A DNA stretch of 64,000 nt from Pontibacter sp. G13. GTDB lineage: Bacteria; Bacteroidota; Bacteroidia; J057. Within the stretch, counting starts at the first letter, position 1, and each line of letters opens with the position of its first letter. A program made the translations under genes and the position numbers. Positions 8,100-17,277 of the stretch are shown here, piece after piece. The notes under the pieces were generated by a model. It was not told where the DNA came from. It did no database searches and was given only the letters and a program-made list of their open reading frames with translations. Location of the stretch: NCBI RefSeq assembly GCF_031851795.1, contig NZ_CP134696.1:1231576-1295575 (forward strand), in the 5' to 3' direction.

Positions 8100-9437
8100 A
8101 TGAAACGTAGAAAATTCCTCAAGGCAGGTATCGCCGCCACTGCGGGTACCTTTGGCATGCCCTATCTGCTTCCTTCGGGCAGACTATTTGCCAAGTCCGC
8201 AGCTAGAAAGGCAGATCACGTGGTGGTCGTCATGTTTGCAGGGGGTGTCCGGCAGCAGGATGCCGTATTGCAGCGCTACCTCGCAGGCAGTCAGAATGAA
8301 CAAATCGAGGGGAATATCCTCTACAATCTACTGGATGGAGCTCCCCCCACGGACAAAATCGTTTATGGAGAGGATGGGGTCCTGCTAGGTCAGATCCCCA
8401 TTCCTTCGATCCTGTCGACCCCTTTACAAAATCAGGGAACGCTCTTTCCGGAAATGCAAGCCACGCTGGTAGGACACTATGGAGGCCTCAATGTGATCCT
8501 TCAGGGCAATACCATCACCAACCAAGGGCTGCGTCAGCGCCCCCTGCACCCCACTATCTTCGAATATCTCAGGAGACATGCAGGCATTCCAGCCTCCAAG
8601 GTCTGGTTTGTAGGAAACAGCATCGGCAATTCGATCCCGCTGCTCCACTATAGCCTCCACGAAGATTACGGCTCGAAATTCGGGGCCAATTTCCTCGTGC
8701 CCAATATGACCTTTAGCCAACTCGGATTCGAACATCTCGCCAACGCCAAGAACTACCATCCGGAGTATGAGCTTTCGCCGATGTATGAAATGCAGGCTTT
8801 TCTGGATGCTACTTTTCAGCAAAATGGAGCTTCACATATCGATCTGGGCAATACCGAGGAAGAGCGATGGCAGATCAAGGAATTCATCCGCAAGACCTTT
8901 ACCAAGGTGGAAAACGGTATCCAGTATCGTCCACCTGTAGCAGACAATTCCGACCTTTTTACCATCGGATATGCATGCGAGGTCCTTCAGGAGTTTGAAC
9001 CCAATTTGACGGTTCTCAACCTCTCCAATGTGGACAATTGCCACGGAAACTTCACCTCCTACCTCAAGAACCTGCATCGTGCGGACCATGGAGTTGGATA
9101 TCTGTGGGACTTCATCCAGACCCAGATCCCCAATATGGCCGACAATACGATCATGATTGTCATTCCAGAATGTGGCCGGAATCTCTCTCCCAATCCCATT
9201 CAAGATGCCAACGATTGGTATGGCTATGACCACAACGACGCAAACTCACGTCGGATATTTGGACTGATGGCCGGTCCTACCGTCCCTCAGGGGCTTCAGG
9301 TCGGTAGTGAAACGAATCCAGTGGGCTTCTCTGCCGATGTCGCGCCGACTGTAGCCGACATTTTCGGCATCAAGGATACCGTGATGAATACCGGACTGCT
9401 CGCCAGTGGTAGCGCCTCGCTTTTCGACCGAATCTAA
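8100..9437 (+). CDS. DUF1501-like exported protein with Tat-type signal
   Basis: A 445-residue protein. The N-terminus MKRRKFLKAGIAATAGTFG is a twin-arginine-like signal (RRKFLKAG), as in most DUF1501 proteins. The mature start has ADHVVVVMFAGGVRQQD, which recalls the first metal-site strand of alkaline-phosphatase-superfamily proteins. A C-terminal segment has FSADVAPTVADIFGI, typical of sulfatase/DUF1501 ends. I cannot assign a complete set of metal ligands; DNCHG, NLHRADHG and YDHNDAN are His/Asp-rich candidates. It sits 23 bases after the second lipoprotein and 9 before the CX4CH gene, clearly the same operon. Enzymatic activity is not shown; the family is largely uncharacterised. Confidence 0.7.
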   Translation: MKRRKFLKAGIAATAGTFGMPYLLPSGRLFAKSAARKADHVVVVMFAGGVRQQDAVLQRYLAGSQNEQIEGNILYNLLDGAPPTDKIVYGEDGVLLGQIPIPSILSTPLQNQGTLFPEMQATLVGHYGGLNVILQGNTITNQGLRQRPLHPTIFEYLRRHAGIPASKVWFVGNSIGNSIPLLHYSLHEDYGSKFGANFLVPNMTFSQLGFEHLANAKNYHPEYELSPMYEMQAFLDATFQQNGASHIDLGNTEEERWQIKEFIRKTFTKVENGIQYRPPVADNSDLFTIGYACEVLQEFEPNLTVLNLSNVDNCHGNFTSYLKNLHRADHGVGYLWDFIQTQIPNMADNTIMIVIPECGRNLSPNPIQDANDWYGYDHNDANSRRIFGLMAGPTVPQGLQVGSETNPVGFSADVAPTVADIFGIKDTVMNTGLLASGSASLFDRI

Positions 9438-9446
9438 TTCTCCTCC

Positions 9447-10400
9447 ATGCGCACATTCAACGCCTCAAAGGCATTTAGATACCTCCCATTCATGGTCATC
9501 ATGGGGTGCGGAAGTCCAGAAGTCCCACCCAATCCTTTCGATGAACCTGTAGAGCTCCGAGCCACCTTGGAAATTCCAACGGAAGACCTTCCCGGCAACC
9601 ATATCGCGGGGTTACACGCCCGTATCTTCCAGCCGACCTGTGCCAATTCCGGTTGCCACGACGGGACCTTCGAGCCTGACTTTCGGACTGTGGAAGGCAC
9701 CTACAACACCTTGGTCAATCATCCCATCGTCAAAAACGATCCGGATGGAACCTATCAACTTAGAGTCAAGCCCAGAGATGTAGACAATTCCATCCTGTGG
9801 GTCCGATTGAATCAAGATATTGACGGACAATCGGGCATCATGCCTCTAGTGGTGGAACCCGGTTCTGACTGGCCAGACCTGAAAACTGAGCACATGTCCA
9901 ACATCCGAGCGTGGATCGAAGATGGCGCCAAGGATTGGTTTGGAAACGAGCCTTCTGGGGGCAATCTTAGTCCGAGCATGACAGGCATGATCGTCACGCT
10001 CCCTGGCAATCCCTCTCCCCTTCCCCGCACGACCCAAGGGGCAGTAGCCATCCCCGCTCAAACAACTACCGTGTCTATTTGGCTGGCCCTTTCCGACGCA
10101 GAATCCAGCACCTCCGAGTTGCAACATGTATCCTTGAGAGCCAGCACCTCCCGCTCCACCTTGGAACAACAGACCGCCCAAACCCTGACTACCACCTCGT
10201 CCATGGCCGGAATCGACGCATTCGGTTCCCAGACGACCTATTTCCACTCCCTGAATTTGGATGTAAGTCCTTATTCCAGCGGAGATCAGGTATTCATACA
10301 AGTTTCGGTCATGGACCCCATTTCTGGCTTAACCTTTCAATTGCCCAGCGGAGGAAGTCCGCTGTACATGCACACGTACTTTTCAATCCTTCTCGAATGA
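9447..10400 (+). CDS. Lipoprotein with a CX4CH heme-like motif
   Basis: A 317-residue protein. The N-terminus has a hydrophobic stretch and MGCG (lipobox-like). The notable motif is IFQPTCANSGCHDG at about residues 62-75: C-x4-C-H, close to but one residue longer than the usual c-type heme CXXXCH. Similar 'C..SGCH' motifs occur in secreted proteins next to DUF1501/DUF1549 genes and are often labelled planctomycete-type cytochrome. Heme binding is therefore possible, not shown. The C-terminal half (from about 185) is beta-rich with a Ser/Thr-rich stretch. The stop overlaps the next start as ATGA. A single distal Met or His ligand cannot be named with confidence. Confidence 0.6.
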   Translation: MRTFNASKAFRYLPFMVIMGCGSPEVPPNPFDEPVELRATLEIPTEDLPGNHIAGLHARIFQPTCANSGCHDGTFEPDFRTVEGTYNTLVNHPIVKNDPDGTYQLRVKPRDVDNSILWVRLNQDIDGQSGIMPLVVEPGSDWPDLKTEHMSNIRAWIEDGAKDWFGNEPSGGNLSPSMTGMIVTLPGNPSPLPRTTQGAVAIPAQTTTVSIWLALSDAESSTSELQHVSLRASTSRSTLEQQTAQTLTTTSSMAGIDAFGSQTTYFHSLNLDVSPYSSGDQVFIQVSVMDPISGLTFQLPSGGSPLYMHTYFSILLE

Positions 10401-10849
10401 GCCTCCCAAATTTCACATACATGACCACCATCTTGCTGGGACTTGCTTTCCTGACAGGATGTGGACCTGAGGTTCCTGAGATCGATCCGGTTCCTCACCT
10501 AGAAGTGGTTTCCATCACCCCCACCGACCTACAGGAATTCTCCCAGCCGCTTGAGTTGGTATTGGCCTATCGGGACGAAGATGGGGATTTGGGAAGCACC
10601 GATCCGGATGAACATACCTTGCACATTCAGGATAGCCGCCTTGAGGACCCCGATACTTACCACATTCCTCCAATTGCACCTGTAGGCTCCGCTGTGAGCA
10701 TTCAGGGAACATTGGAAATCCCCCTTCCTGCGCCGTTTCTGTTGGGAAATGGGGCTTCCGAAACCTTCTCCTTCAGGCTCCAGATTCGCGATCAGGCAGG
10801 CAACTGGAGTGAGCCGATCTCCACCCCTCCCATTACCGTCTTCCGCTAA
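10397..10849 (+). CDS. Small lipoprotein, 150 aa
   Basis: The start is the ATG of the ATGA overlap with the upstream gene (10397), giving MSLPNFTYMTTILLGLAFLTGCG, a clear lipoprotein signal with FLTGC. A longer open frame starts at 10079, but it lies inside the upstream gene and has no protein-like sequence. The mature protein looks like a single beta-sandwich: LELVLAYRDEDGDLGSTDPD, then FSFRLQIRDQAGNWS. This resembles small Ig-like or PKD-like extracellular domains with an acidic, Ca-binding-like loop (DEDGDLGSTDPDE). No catalytic motif. It lies 11 bases before the large surface protein and may help anchor or fold it (inference). Confidence 0.7.
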   Translation: MSLPNFTYMTTILLGLAFLTGCGPEVPEIDPVPHLEVVSITPTDLQEFSQPLELVLAYRDEDGDLGSTDPDEHTLHIQDSRLEDPDTYHIPPIAPVGSAVSIQGTLEIPLPAPFLLGNGASETFSFRLQIRDQAGNWSEPISTPPITVFR

Positions 10850-10860
10850 TCGCTCCTTCC

Positions 10861-13800
10861 ATGGAAATCCGTCTTATTCTGCTCAGCGCGTTATGTATCC
10901 TTCCGCTTTGTTCCCGGGCCCAAGGCACCTACCAGATGGCCAATCTTCAGGTAAGTGATTGTATCGGTACGCTGACTGACTCCGAAGCAGGAGCACTGCC
11001 CAATCACTACGACCACAACGAAGATTACACCTTCACCATCTGTGTTCCAGGAGCCAGTTCCATCACCATTCAGTTTCTGACCTTTTGCACAGAACTGGAT
11101 TACGACAGCCTCCGAATTTTTGATGGTGCCGACCTCAGTGCGCCTCAATTGGGCACAACCTATTCCGGCACTGCTGGTCCGGGCACCTTGACGTCCTCTG
11201 GCAATTGCCTCACCCTGAATTTTCAGACAGATGCGAATGTCACCTGCACAGGATGGGTTGCCAATTGGGAAGCGGAGATCGATACGCCTATTCTCCCCAA
11301 TCTGCTCCTTCCCTCCCCCACACCAGTATGTAGCGCCCAGAGCGTGGTGGTCCAGTTCGATCAACCCCTTCCTTGCGACAGCTTGACTTCGGGACATTTT
11401 GCCATCTCGGGCCCCTCCATCCCGAGTGGGATATCGGTTGCCGCCACCAATTGCCTCAATGATAGTGCAACCGAAGCCCTCATTTCCTTCCCAGATGGAT
11501 TGACCCAAAGCGGATGGTACACGGTTACGTATACCGGAGCGATCATCGATGCCTGTGGCAATGTCTGGGAGGTAGAGACTTCGGAGGTATTTGCCATCAC
11601 GGACTGTCCCTTGGAGGTGGATTTGACCGCTCCCTCCCTCTATGTATGCGAGGGAAGTTGCGAGACCCTCACAGCTGAAGCCATCGGTGGAGATTTCCTC
11701 AACTACCAATACAGTTGGAGTCCCCCCTTGCCCAACACAGGGACTGTCACTGCATGTCCCAATACCACCACCTTGTACACCGTCACAGTGTCAGATGGAA
11801 CAGGCGCGACCGCGACGGACACCCTTACACTCAATGTTCTGCCCGTACCCACTATCCCCGCACAAGGACCTTTCTGCCAGCAAGCTGGTCCCCAAACCCT
11901 GACGGCATCGCCTTCTGGGGGTACATGGACAGGTCCGGGGATCTTCTCCAATAATTTTTATCCGGATTCGGCGGGGTCAGGACTTCACACCCTGATGTAT
12001 GTTGGGCCCAATGGATGCCCAACAGACATCCAAATTCAGGTGACGCCGATTGATGCGGGACCTCCCGAAGGAACCTGCCCGGGTTCCGCGCCCTTTCAAC
12101 TAGCAGGACAACTACCGCTTAGTGGGGGTACATGGACAGGACCCAACGTATCTCCGAGCGGCATATTCACCCCTCCTGCCACTCCGGGGACCTTTACGCT
12201 CACCTATACTGCCAATGGCTGTAGCGATACCCGCGTAGTTGAAGTGGGAACACCTGCTGCGAATGTCCCAGATACCGTTTGCCAATCTGAGCCCCTTTTT
12301 GCGTTGCAGGGAAGTCCCAATGGTGGATTTTGGACAGGCCCAGGGGTCAATGCCGGAGACGGTACCTTCTCCGCTGCATCCGCTGGTCCCGGAGACCATA
12401 CCCTCAACTATATCCTGAATGGCTGCCAAACAAGTGTTTCCATCCATGTCAAGAGTATCCTAGTTGGGGGAAATATGGCACTCTGTCCCAGTCAGGCTCC
12501 CCTCCAAATTCCAGCAGCATCCCCAGCAGGCGGAGTCTGGACCAGTTCTGGAGGCGGGATCACAGACCCGATTCTGGGGATATTTGACCCCGGACTCAAC
12601 GGAGGAAACTACAACGATACACTCACCTACACCCTCGATGGATGTACCGCCCAACGGATTGTCTATGTTAGGCAGACCGAAATCCGGCTCCAGCCAGATA
12701 CCATCGTTTTCTGTCTGGAGGATACCGTCCTCCTACTGGATTGGGACCACATCATGCGCACTCCTTGGAATGGTGTGTGGACAGGTCCGGGGATCATCGA
12801 TCCTGACTTTCCGGGAGAATTCTCCGCATTGGCAGCTGGGAGAGGAATTCATACACTGGTCTACACCGCCAATGAATGTGTCGATTCCATGACCATCATC
12901 GTTTCGGAATCTACCCTCGCATCCGATACCACCGTATGTCGATTAGCCGATCCATTCCTATTGGCAACTTCCGAACCGGGAGGATTTTGGATAGGGGCGG
13001 GAATTACCGATGGCTTTCTTGGGGAATTCGACCCAGGGGTTTCAGGTGCAGGTGTATTCACCATTCAATACCAAACCCCTAGTGGTTGCCTTGATACCAT
13101 GATGATCACCGTCGAGGAACCCGCCCAAGTAGAGATCACCGGATTAGACCCCACATACTGCTACCGAGATTCGAGCATTGAATTGCAAGGAACTCCATCA
13201 GGGGGGACGTGGGATGGCCCCGGCGTCTCCAATGGGTTCTTCAATCCAGTGGTGGCCGGCGCAGGCGGTCCTTGGATTATTTCATATACTTACGGAAGTG
13301 GGAGTTGCGCCCAGACTGCATTCGCAGCGACAGAAGTACTGACGCCACTGGAAGTCAGTTTGCAAAGCACCAAAGATTCGGTCTGCGCGGGAGACTTCAT
13401 ACGGTTGGAGGCCCAAGGAAGCGGTGGTCAAATCCTCCAATATGACTTCGCGTGGAATGCAGGACTTGGAGGCGGCACCCAACACATCGTGGCCCCAGAT
13501 TCGACCCTCACCTACCAAGTGACCCTATCGGATGGATGCTCCGATCCCGCTGTCGCGACCCAATCGATCAAGGTCTACCCCGCATTTACGCTGGCATTTG
13601 TCCCACAGGACTCGATCTGTGCTGGCGAATCCGGTATTGCCGTAGCACAGGCTTCGGGGCCCAATTCCTATGTCTATGAATGGGAAGTCGAGCCACCAGT
13701 CTTTGGCGACACCTTGCGTGCCCCCACCGGATTTGGCTATCGAGTAATTGCGACAGATGTCTTCACAGGCTGCCAACTGATTGGAGAGACCAGCATCCCC

Positions 13801-14373
13801 AGATTTCCCTTTGTACTGGCAGATGCGCTCCCCAATCCCAACGACACCTGTCAAGTCATCAGCAATCCCGTGATTAGTTGGATCGACAGGTCCACTGGAG
13901 GCAATATGGGGATCTGGGACTTTGGGGATGGCACGACGCAGCCCTATGACCCCGCCGAATCCCCCGCGCATACCTACCCCGGTATCGGTAGCTACCTGAC
14001 GACACTGATCATGTCGTACGATGGGCATTGTCCAGACACCTTCCAGACGACCGTGTGCATCATGCCCGAGCAGGCTTCTCTGTGGATTCCGACTGCATTT
14101 TCACCCAATGGAGATGGAGAGAATGAGCTCTTCCACATCGTGAGTGAGGGCATCACGGAGTTTGAGATGCATATCTTCAACCAGTGGGGCAGGGAGATCT
14201 TCTACACCCAAGATTGGGAGTTCCAGTGGGACGGAAATAATGCGCAAGGCTGGCCGATTCCGGAAGGCGTGTATGTCTACCGCATGGAAGGTAGGATCTT
14301 TGACAAAAACTCCGCAGGGAGGTATGTCGAACTTCCCTTCCAGCGGAGTGGGACCATCACGGTTTTTCGATAG
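10861..14373 (+). CDS. Giant surface protein: CUB domain, seven GG-W repeats, PKD, T9SS type B sorting domain
   Basis: A 1170-residue exported protein with a signal peptide ending SRAQ. Residues about 30-140 form a CUB-like domain (two Cys pairs, YDSLRIFDGAD, GNCLTLNFQTD). An Ig-like segment follows. From about 335 to 830 there are seven repeats of about 65-70 residues. Each has a GG.W.G.G core (SGGTWTGPGIF, NGGFWTGPGV, PGGFWIGAGI, SGGTWDGPGV) and ends in a Cys after a Y-rich strand. Another Ig-like part and a PKD-like domain (WDFGDGT) come next. The last 95 residues are the type B ('gliding motility-associated') sorting domain: IPTAFSPNGDGEN, FNQWGREIF, WDGNNAQGWPIPEGVYVYR. Such proteins are exported by T9SS and act as adhesins. 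It is the last gene of the operon and probably its cell-surface product. Confidence 0.85.
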   Translation: MEIRLILLSALCILPLCSRAQGTYQMANLQVSDCIGTLTDSEAGALPNHYDHNEDYTFTICVPGASSITIQFLTFCTELDYDSLRIFDGADLSAPQLGTTYSGTAGPGTLTSSGNCLTLNFQTDANVTCTGWVANWEAEIDTPILPNLLLPSPTPVCSAQSVVVQFDQPLPCDSLTSGHFAISGPSIPSGISVAATNCLNDSATEALISFPDGLTQSGWYTVTYTGAIIDACGNVWEVETSEVFAITDCPLEVDLTAPSLYVCEGSCETLTAEAIGGDFLNYQYSWSPPLPNTGTVTACPNTTTLYTVTVSDGTGATATDTLTLNVLPVPTIPAQGPFCQQAGPQTLTASPSGGTWTGPGIFSNNFYPDSAGSGLHTLMYVGPNGCPTDIQIQVTPIDAGPPEGTCPGSAPFQLAGQLPLSGGTWTGPNVSPSGIFTPPATPGTFTLTYTANGCSDTRVVEVGTPAANVPDTVCQSEPLFALQGSPNGGFWTGPGVNAGDGTFSAASAGPGDHTLNYILNGCQTSVSIHVKSILVGGNMALCPSQAPLQIPAASPAGGVWTSSGGGITDPILGIFDPGLNGGNYNDTLTYTLDGCTAQRIVYVRQTEIRLQPDTIVFCLEDTVLLLDWDHIMRTPWNGVWTGPGIIDPDFPGEFSALAAGRGIHTLVYTANECVDSMTIIVSESTLASDTTVCRLADPFLLATSEPGGFWIGAGITDGFLGEFDPGVSGAGVFTIQYQTPSGCLDTMMITVEEPAQVEITGLDPTYCYRDSSIELQGTPSGGTWDGPGVSNGFFNPVVAGAGGPWIISYTYGSGSCAQTAFAATEVLTPLEVSLQSTKDSVCAGDFIRLEAQGSGGQILQYDFAWNAGLGGGTQHIVAPDSTLTYQVTLSDGCSDPAVATQSIKVYPAFTLAFVPQDSICAGESGIAVAQASGPNSYVYEWEVEPPVFGDTLRAPTGFGYRVIATDVFTGCQLIGETSIPRFPFVLADALPNPNDTCQVISNPVISWIDRSTGGNMGIWDFGDGTTQPYDPAESPAHTYPGIGSYLTTLIMSYDGHCPDTFQTTVCIMPEQASLWIPTAFSPNGDGENELFHIVSEGITEFEMHIFNQWGREIFYTQDWEFQWDGNNAQGWPIPEGVYVYRMEGRIFDKNSAGRYVELPFQRSGTITVFR

Positions 14374-14497
14374 AATTATATCCGGAGATCGCCATAAGCC
14401 CCATAATTTTTCACCAACCTTTCGATTCCGCACATTTCAAAAAGCACAGATTGCAAAAAAGTTCTATATTTCGGCAAATAACGTAAGTTTACCTTTC

Positions 14498-15001
14498 ATG
14501 TCGAACGTGTTCACCTTTTCGTTGGAGGGCTGGGAAGAAACAGAAACCGGCCTTCTGGTGGCTGAGTCTGAACAATGGGTCCTGATCCAGAGCATGCCGA
14601 TGGATTACTTGATCGATGGATACAAACTGATCAAGAAATCCGAAATCTACTCCCAAGATCAAGGGGCCGAGGAAGAACGAATAGCCAAAGTGCTCTCCCT
14701 ACGCGGGATCGAGCCCAAAATGCCCGAAGGATTTGAGTTCGGGAATGCGCAAAGCATGCTGACCTGGATCGAGGCGAAATACGACCTGTTCCAGTTTCAG
14801 GATTTGGAGGAGGATACCCTACAGATCGGGCGGATGTATGATGTGGTGGACGGCGAGATGCTGACCATTGACTACATAGATGCCGATGGCCAGATTGAAT
14901 CCCCCTATGACTATGAATTTGTCCTTCGACAGATCCGGGTGATCACGTTCGGAACGGACTACTTGGACGGTGTCAACCTGCTTCGCCAAAATCAGGATTG
15001 A
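14498..15001 (+). CDS. Hypothetical acidic protein, 167 aa
   Basis: The start at 14498 (MSNVFTFSLEGWEETETG) is chosen because the upstream part of the open frame lies inside the previous gene. The protein is soluble and acidic, and looks like a small mixed alpha/beta domain (QWVLIQSMPMDYLIDGYKLI). A second part from about 100 has a beta-strand pattern (LQIGRMYDVVDGEMLTIDYID ... RQIRVITFGTDYLDGVNLL). I do not know the family. It has its own AT-rich leader with TATATTTCG at about 14465, similar to the Bacteroidota -7 element, and a good terminator behind it, so it is likely transcribed alone. Confidence 0.65.
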   Translation: MSNVFTFSLEGWEETETGLLVAESEQWVLIQSMPMDYLIDGYKLIKKSEIYSQDQGAEEERIAKVLSLRGIEPKMPEGFEFGNAQSMLTWIEAKYDLFQFQDLEEDTLQIGRMYDVVDGEMLTIDYIDADGQIESPYDYEFVLRQIRVITFGTDYLDGVNLLRQNQD

Positions 15002-15028
15002 CCACATACTGCTGACTACTGAAGAGTG

Positions 15029-15063
15029 AAGGGGCTGTCTCAATCTGAGATGGCCCCTTGTTT
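15029..15063 (+). terminator. Terminator of the 14498 gene
   Basis: AAGGGGC (15029-15035) pairs with GCCCCTT (15053-15059), extended inward by two G-T pairs and TCTC/GAGA, and is followed by GTTTG. It lies 28 bases after the stop codon. Confidence 0.75.
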
Positions 15064-15073
15064 GTTGGAGGAT

Positions 15074-15296
15074 GATCTGGGCGTATCCCGGCGATCTGAC
15101 AACCATACCTCCCCTGTGATCCATGACGCCGGGCCGGGCTGATCCATGGGTTCGCGGTGCTCCGTCCTCCTCATATTTTCCCGCTGAGTGCAGCTCCCCT
15201 CCTCCCAATTCGGGGACCTGAGCATCCATGCTCCTGCGACGGACTGCTCGTGAACTCGCACCATTCCCATCCCTTACGCCGCGCAACCAGCCGCAC
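15074..15296 (+). repeat. Dispersed palindromic repeat, copy B
   Basis: Begins GATCTGGGCG only 11 bases behind a terminator. CCCGGCG (15087-15093) pairs with CGCCGGG (15127-15133), followed by CCGGGCT. It ends CATCCCTTACGCC ... CCAGCCGCAC, close to the end of copies D and C read on the - strand. It fills the gene-free stretch 15064-15413 together with about 115 bases in which I see nothing. Confidence 0.75.
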
Positions 15297-15413
15297 CTCT
15301 CCATCAAGTCCGAGTCTCCCCACAATCGGATTGGAAAGCCAAGGCTGAGTCGCTACATTCTAGGTTGAAGGTCCTCTACTTCAGAGGATACCACCCTCAA
15401 CTCAAGATCATTT

Positions 15414-15830
15414 ATGAAACGTGTCACAGGAATCGGAGGCGTCTTCTTCAAATGCCAAGACCCCGACCGAATGAAGGATTGGTATCGCGATCATCTGGGT
15501 TTTAATACCGACAAATACGGAACCACCTTCGTATGGCATGAACTCGGCCGGCCCAATGACAAAGCATATACCCAATGGAGCCCGTTTGACGCCAAGACGA
15601 CGTATTTTCAGCCGTCTGAAAAGCAATTTATGCTCAACTATCGTGTGGCGGATCTGGAAGGGCTCCTCAAGGTACTGAAGGAGGAAGGCGTGGAAATCGT
15701 GGGAGAGATGCAAACTTTCGACTACGGAAAATTTGCGCACATCATGGACCCCGAAGGCAACAAAATTGAGTTGTGGGAGCCCGTAGATCAAGTTTTCACC
15801 GATTCCGAAGATACGCGAACAACACACTAG
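15414..15830 (+). CDS. VOC-family (glyoxalase/bleomycin-resistance fold) protein
   Basis: A 138-residue single-domain protein of normal length for the vicinal-oxygen-chelate superfamily. The two beta-alpha-beta-beta-beta units are visible: GIGGVFFKCQDPDRMKDWYRDHLGF at the start and YRVADLEGLLKVLKEEGVEI in the middle. The classical end FAHIMDPEGNKIELWEP carries the Glu metal ligand. Substrate cannot be inferred; family members include glyoxalases, dioxygenases and resistance proteins. It lies alone between repeat copy B and a promoter-preceded thiolase. The start MKRVTGIGGVFFKC fits the fold boundary. Confidence 0.85.
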   Translation: MKRVTGIGGVFFKCQDPDRMKDWYRDHLGFNTDKYGTTFVWHELGRPNDKAYTQWSPFDAKTTYFQPSEKQFMLNYRVADLEGLLKVLKEEGVEIVGEMQTFDYGKFAHIMDPEGNKIELWEPVDQVFTDSEDTRTTH

Positions 15831-15853
15831 TAGCGTAATTTCGCATTTTTCAT

Positions 15854-15861
15854 TATATTTG
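15854..15861 (+). promoter_or_regulatory. Candidate -7 promoter element for the thiolase gene
   Basis: TATATTTG matches the Bacteroidota -7 consensus TAnnTTTG exactly and lies about 50 bases upstream of the thiolase ATG. A clear -33 TTTG is not obvious. Confidence 0.5.
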
Positions 15862-15909
15862 AAGATCATATCCTGATCTTTCAGTAGACCATTCTTTTAA
15901 CATCAAAAG

Positions 15910-17088
15910 ATGAAGGAAGTATATATCGTATCGGCTGTCCGTACTCCGATCGGAAGTTTCGGCGGCATCCTCTCTGGGATTTCCGCGACCCAATTGGGCG
16001 CAAAAGCCATCAAAGGCGCACTTGAGCGTGCGGGGGTAGCAGCCTCCGAAGTTCAGGAAGTCTTCATGGGCAATGTGGTTTCTGCCAACTTGGGACAGGC
16101 TCCGGCCCGTCAGGCAGCAATCTTTGCGGGAATCGGCAACAACGTTCCCTGTACCACAGTGAACAAGGTATGCGCTTCCGGTGCGAAGTCTATCATGTTC
16201 GGCGCCCAAAGCATCATGCTGGGTCAAAACGACCTCGTAGTTGCCGGTGGCATGGAGAACATGTCCCAAATCCCCTACTACGTACCCAAAGCTCGTTTCG
16301 GCTACAAATACGGCGACGCCGCCTTGATCGACGGATTGGCGAAAGACGGCCTGACTGATGTCTACAATCAGCAGGCAATGGGCATCTGTGCCGATGCCAC
16401 CGCTGCCAAGTACAACATCAGCCGTGAAGAGCAAGACGAATTCGCCATACTCTCCTATACACGCTCCGCTGCTTCCACCGAAGCCGGCAAATTCGGACAG
16501 GAGATTATCCCCGTTGAGATTCCTCAGCGCAAGGGAGATCCCCTCATCGTAGGTGAAGACGAGGAATTCAAGAAGGTGAAGTTCGAAAAGATCCCAGCCC
16601 TTCGTCCAGCATTCTCCAAAGACGGTACCGTGACCGCGGCCAATGCCTCCACCATCAATGATGGAGCCTCTGCCCTGATCCTCGCCAGCAAGGAGAAAGT
16701 CGAAGAACTCGGTCTCAAGCCGATCGCCAAGATCTTGTCCTTTGCAGATGCAGCTCAAGAGCCTGAGTGGTTCACCACGGCTCCTACGATCGCTGCACCA
16801 TTGGCCCTCAAACGTGCCAACTTGACCTTGGACGATGTGGACTTCTTCGAAGTGAACGAGGCGTTTGCGGTCGTTACCTTGGCCTTTAACAAGGTACTAG
16901 GGGTAGACGTGAACAAAGTGAATATCCACGGCGGCTCGGTATCTCTGGGTCACCCATTGGGTGCTTCTGGCGCTCGGATCATCACAACCCTCAACGGTGT
17001 CCTCCAACAAAACGAAGGTGAAATCGGCCTCGCAGCAATCTGCAACGGTGGCGGAGGGGCGTCGGCGATGGTCCTCCAAAAACTGTAA
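15910..17088 (+). CDS. Acetyl-CoA C-acetyltransferase (thiolase)
   Basis: A 392-residue thiolase of standard length. It joins two acetyl-CoA to acetoacetyl-CoA, or runs the reverse cleavage, in the cytoplasm. All signature residues are visible: the nucleophilic Cys in NKVCASG (residue 88), NEAFAV, the His in GHPLGASGAR (residue 348), and the second Cys in AICNGGGGASA (residue 378). The N-terminus MKEVYIVSAVRTPIGSFGG is typical of the biosynthetic/degradative acetyl-CoA acetyltransferases (AtoB/PhaA/ThlA group); I cannot choose among them. It appears monocistronic, with a promoter upstream and a terminator downstream. Its last codons lie at the edge of a duplicated block. Confidence 0.93.
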   Translation: MKEVYIVSAVRTPIGSFGGILSGISATQLGAKAIKGALERAGVAASEVQEVFMGNVVSANLGQAPARQAAIFAGIGNNVPCTTVNKVCASGAKSIMFGAQSIMLGQNDLVVAGGMENMSQIPYYVPKARFGYKYGDAALIDGLAKDGLTDVYNQQAMGICADATAAKYNISREEQDEFAILSYTRSAASTEAGKFGQEIIPVEIPQRKGDPLIVGEDEEFKKVKFEKIPALRPAFSKDGTVTAANASTINDGASALILASKEKVEELGLKPIAKILSFADAAQEPEWFTTAPTIAAPLALKRANLTLDDVDFFEVNEAFAVVTLAFNKVLGVDVNKVNIHGGSVSLGHPLGASGARIITTLNGVLQQNEGEIGLAAICNGGGGASAMVLQKL

Positions 17089-17273
17089 TCGACGTATTTA
17101 GCTTGATCTCTTGCACGGATACGTCGTCTGGAAATCTTCACTTGGAACACCAAGCTCAGATTTCCTTCCTTGTCTCCGCACAAGATCTCGGCGCTAAATC
17201 CGCCGATTGGACTGAAGGCTTCGCGCGGTTCTCGTCATCCGATGGGTACCGCGCTTTTTTGCTCCGGAGCTGA
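17080..17273 (+). repeat. Tandem duplicated block, copy 1 (thiolase 3' end and terminator)
   Basis: Begins at the last codons of the thiolase (AAACTG ... ATCGACG) and repeats about 200 bases further on. The core 17135-17209 is identical by eye over 75 bases to 17338-17412. The flanks are similar but diverged. Confidence 0.8.
17223..17260 (+). terminator. Terminator of the thiolase gene
   Basis: GCGCGGT (17223-17229) pairs with ACCGCGC (17248-17254) and is followed by six T. It lies inside tandem block copy 1. Confidence 0.75.
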
Positions 17274-17277
17274 TTTC

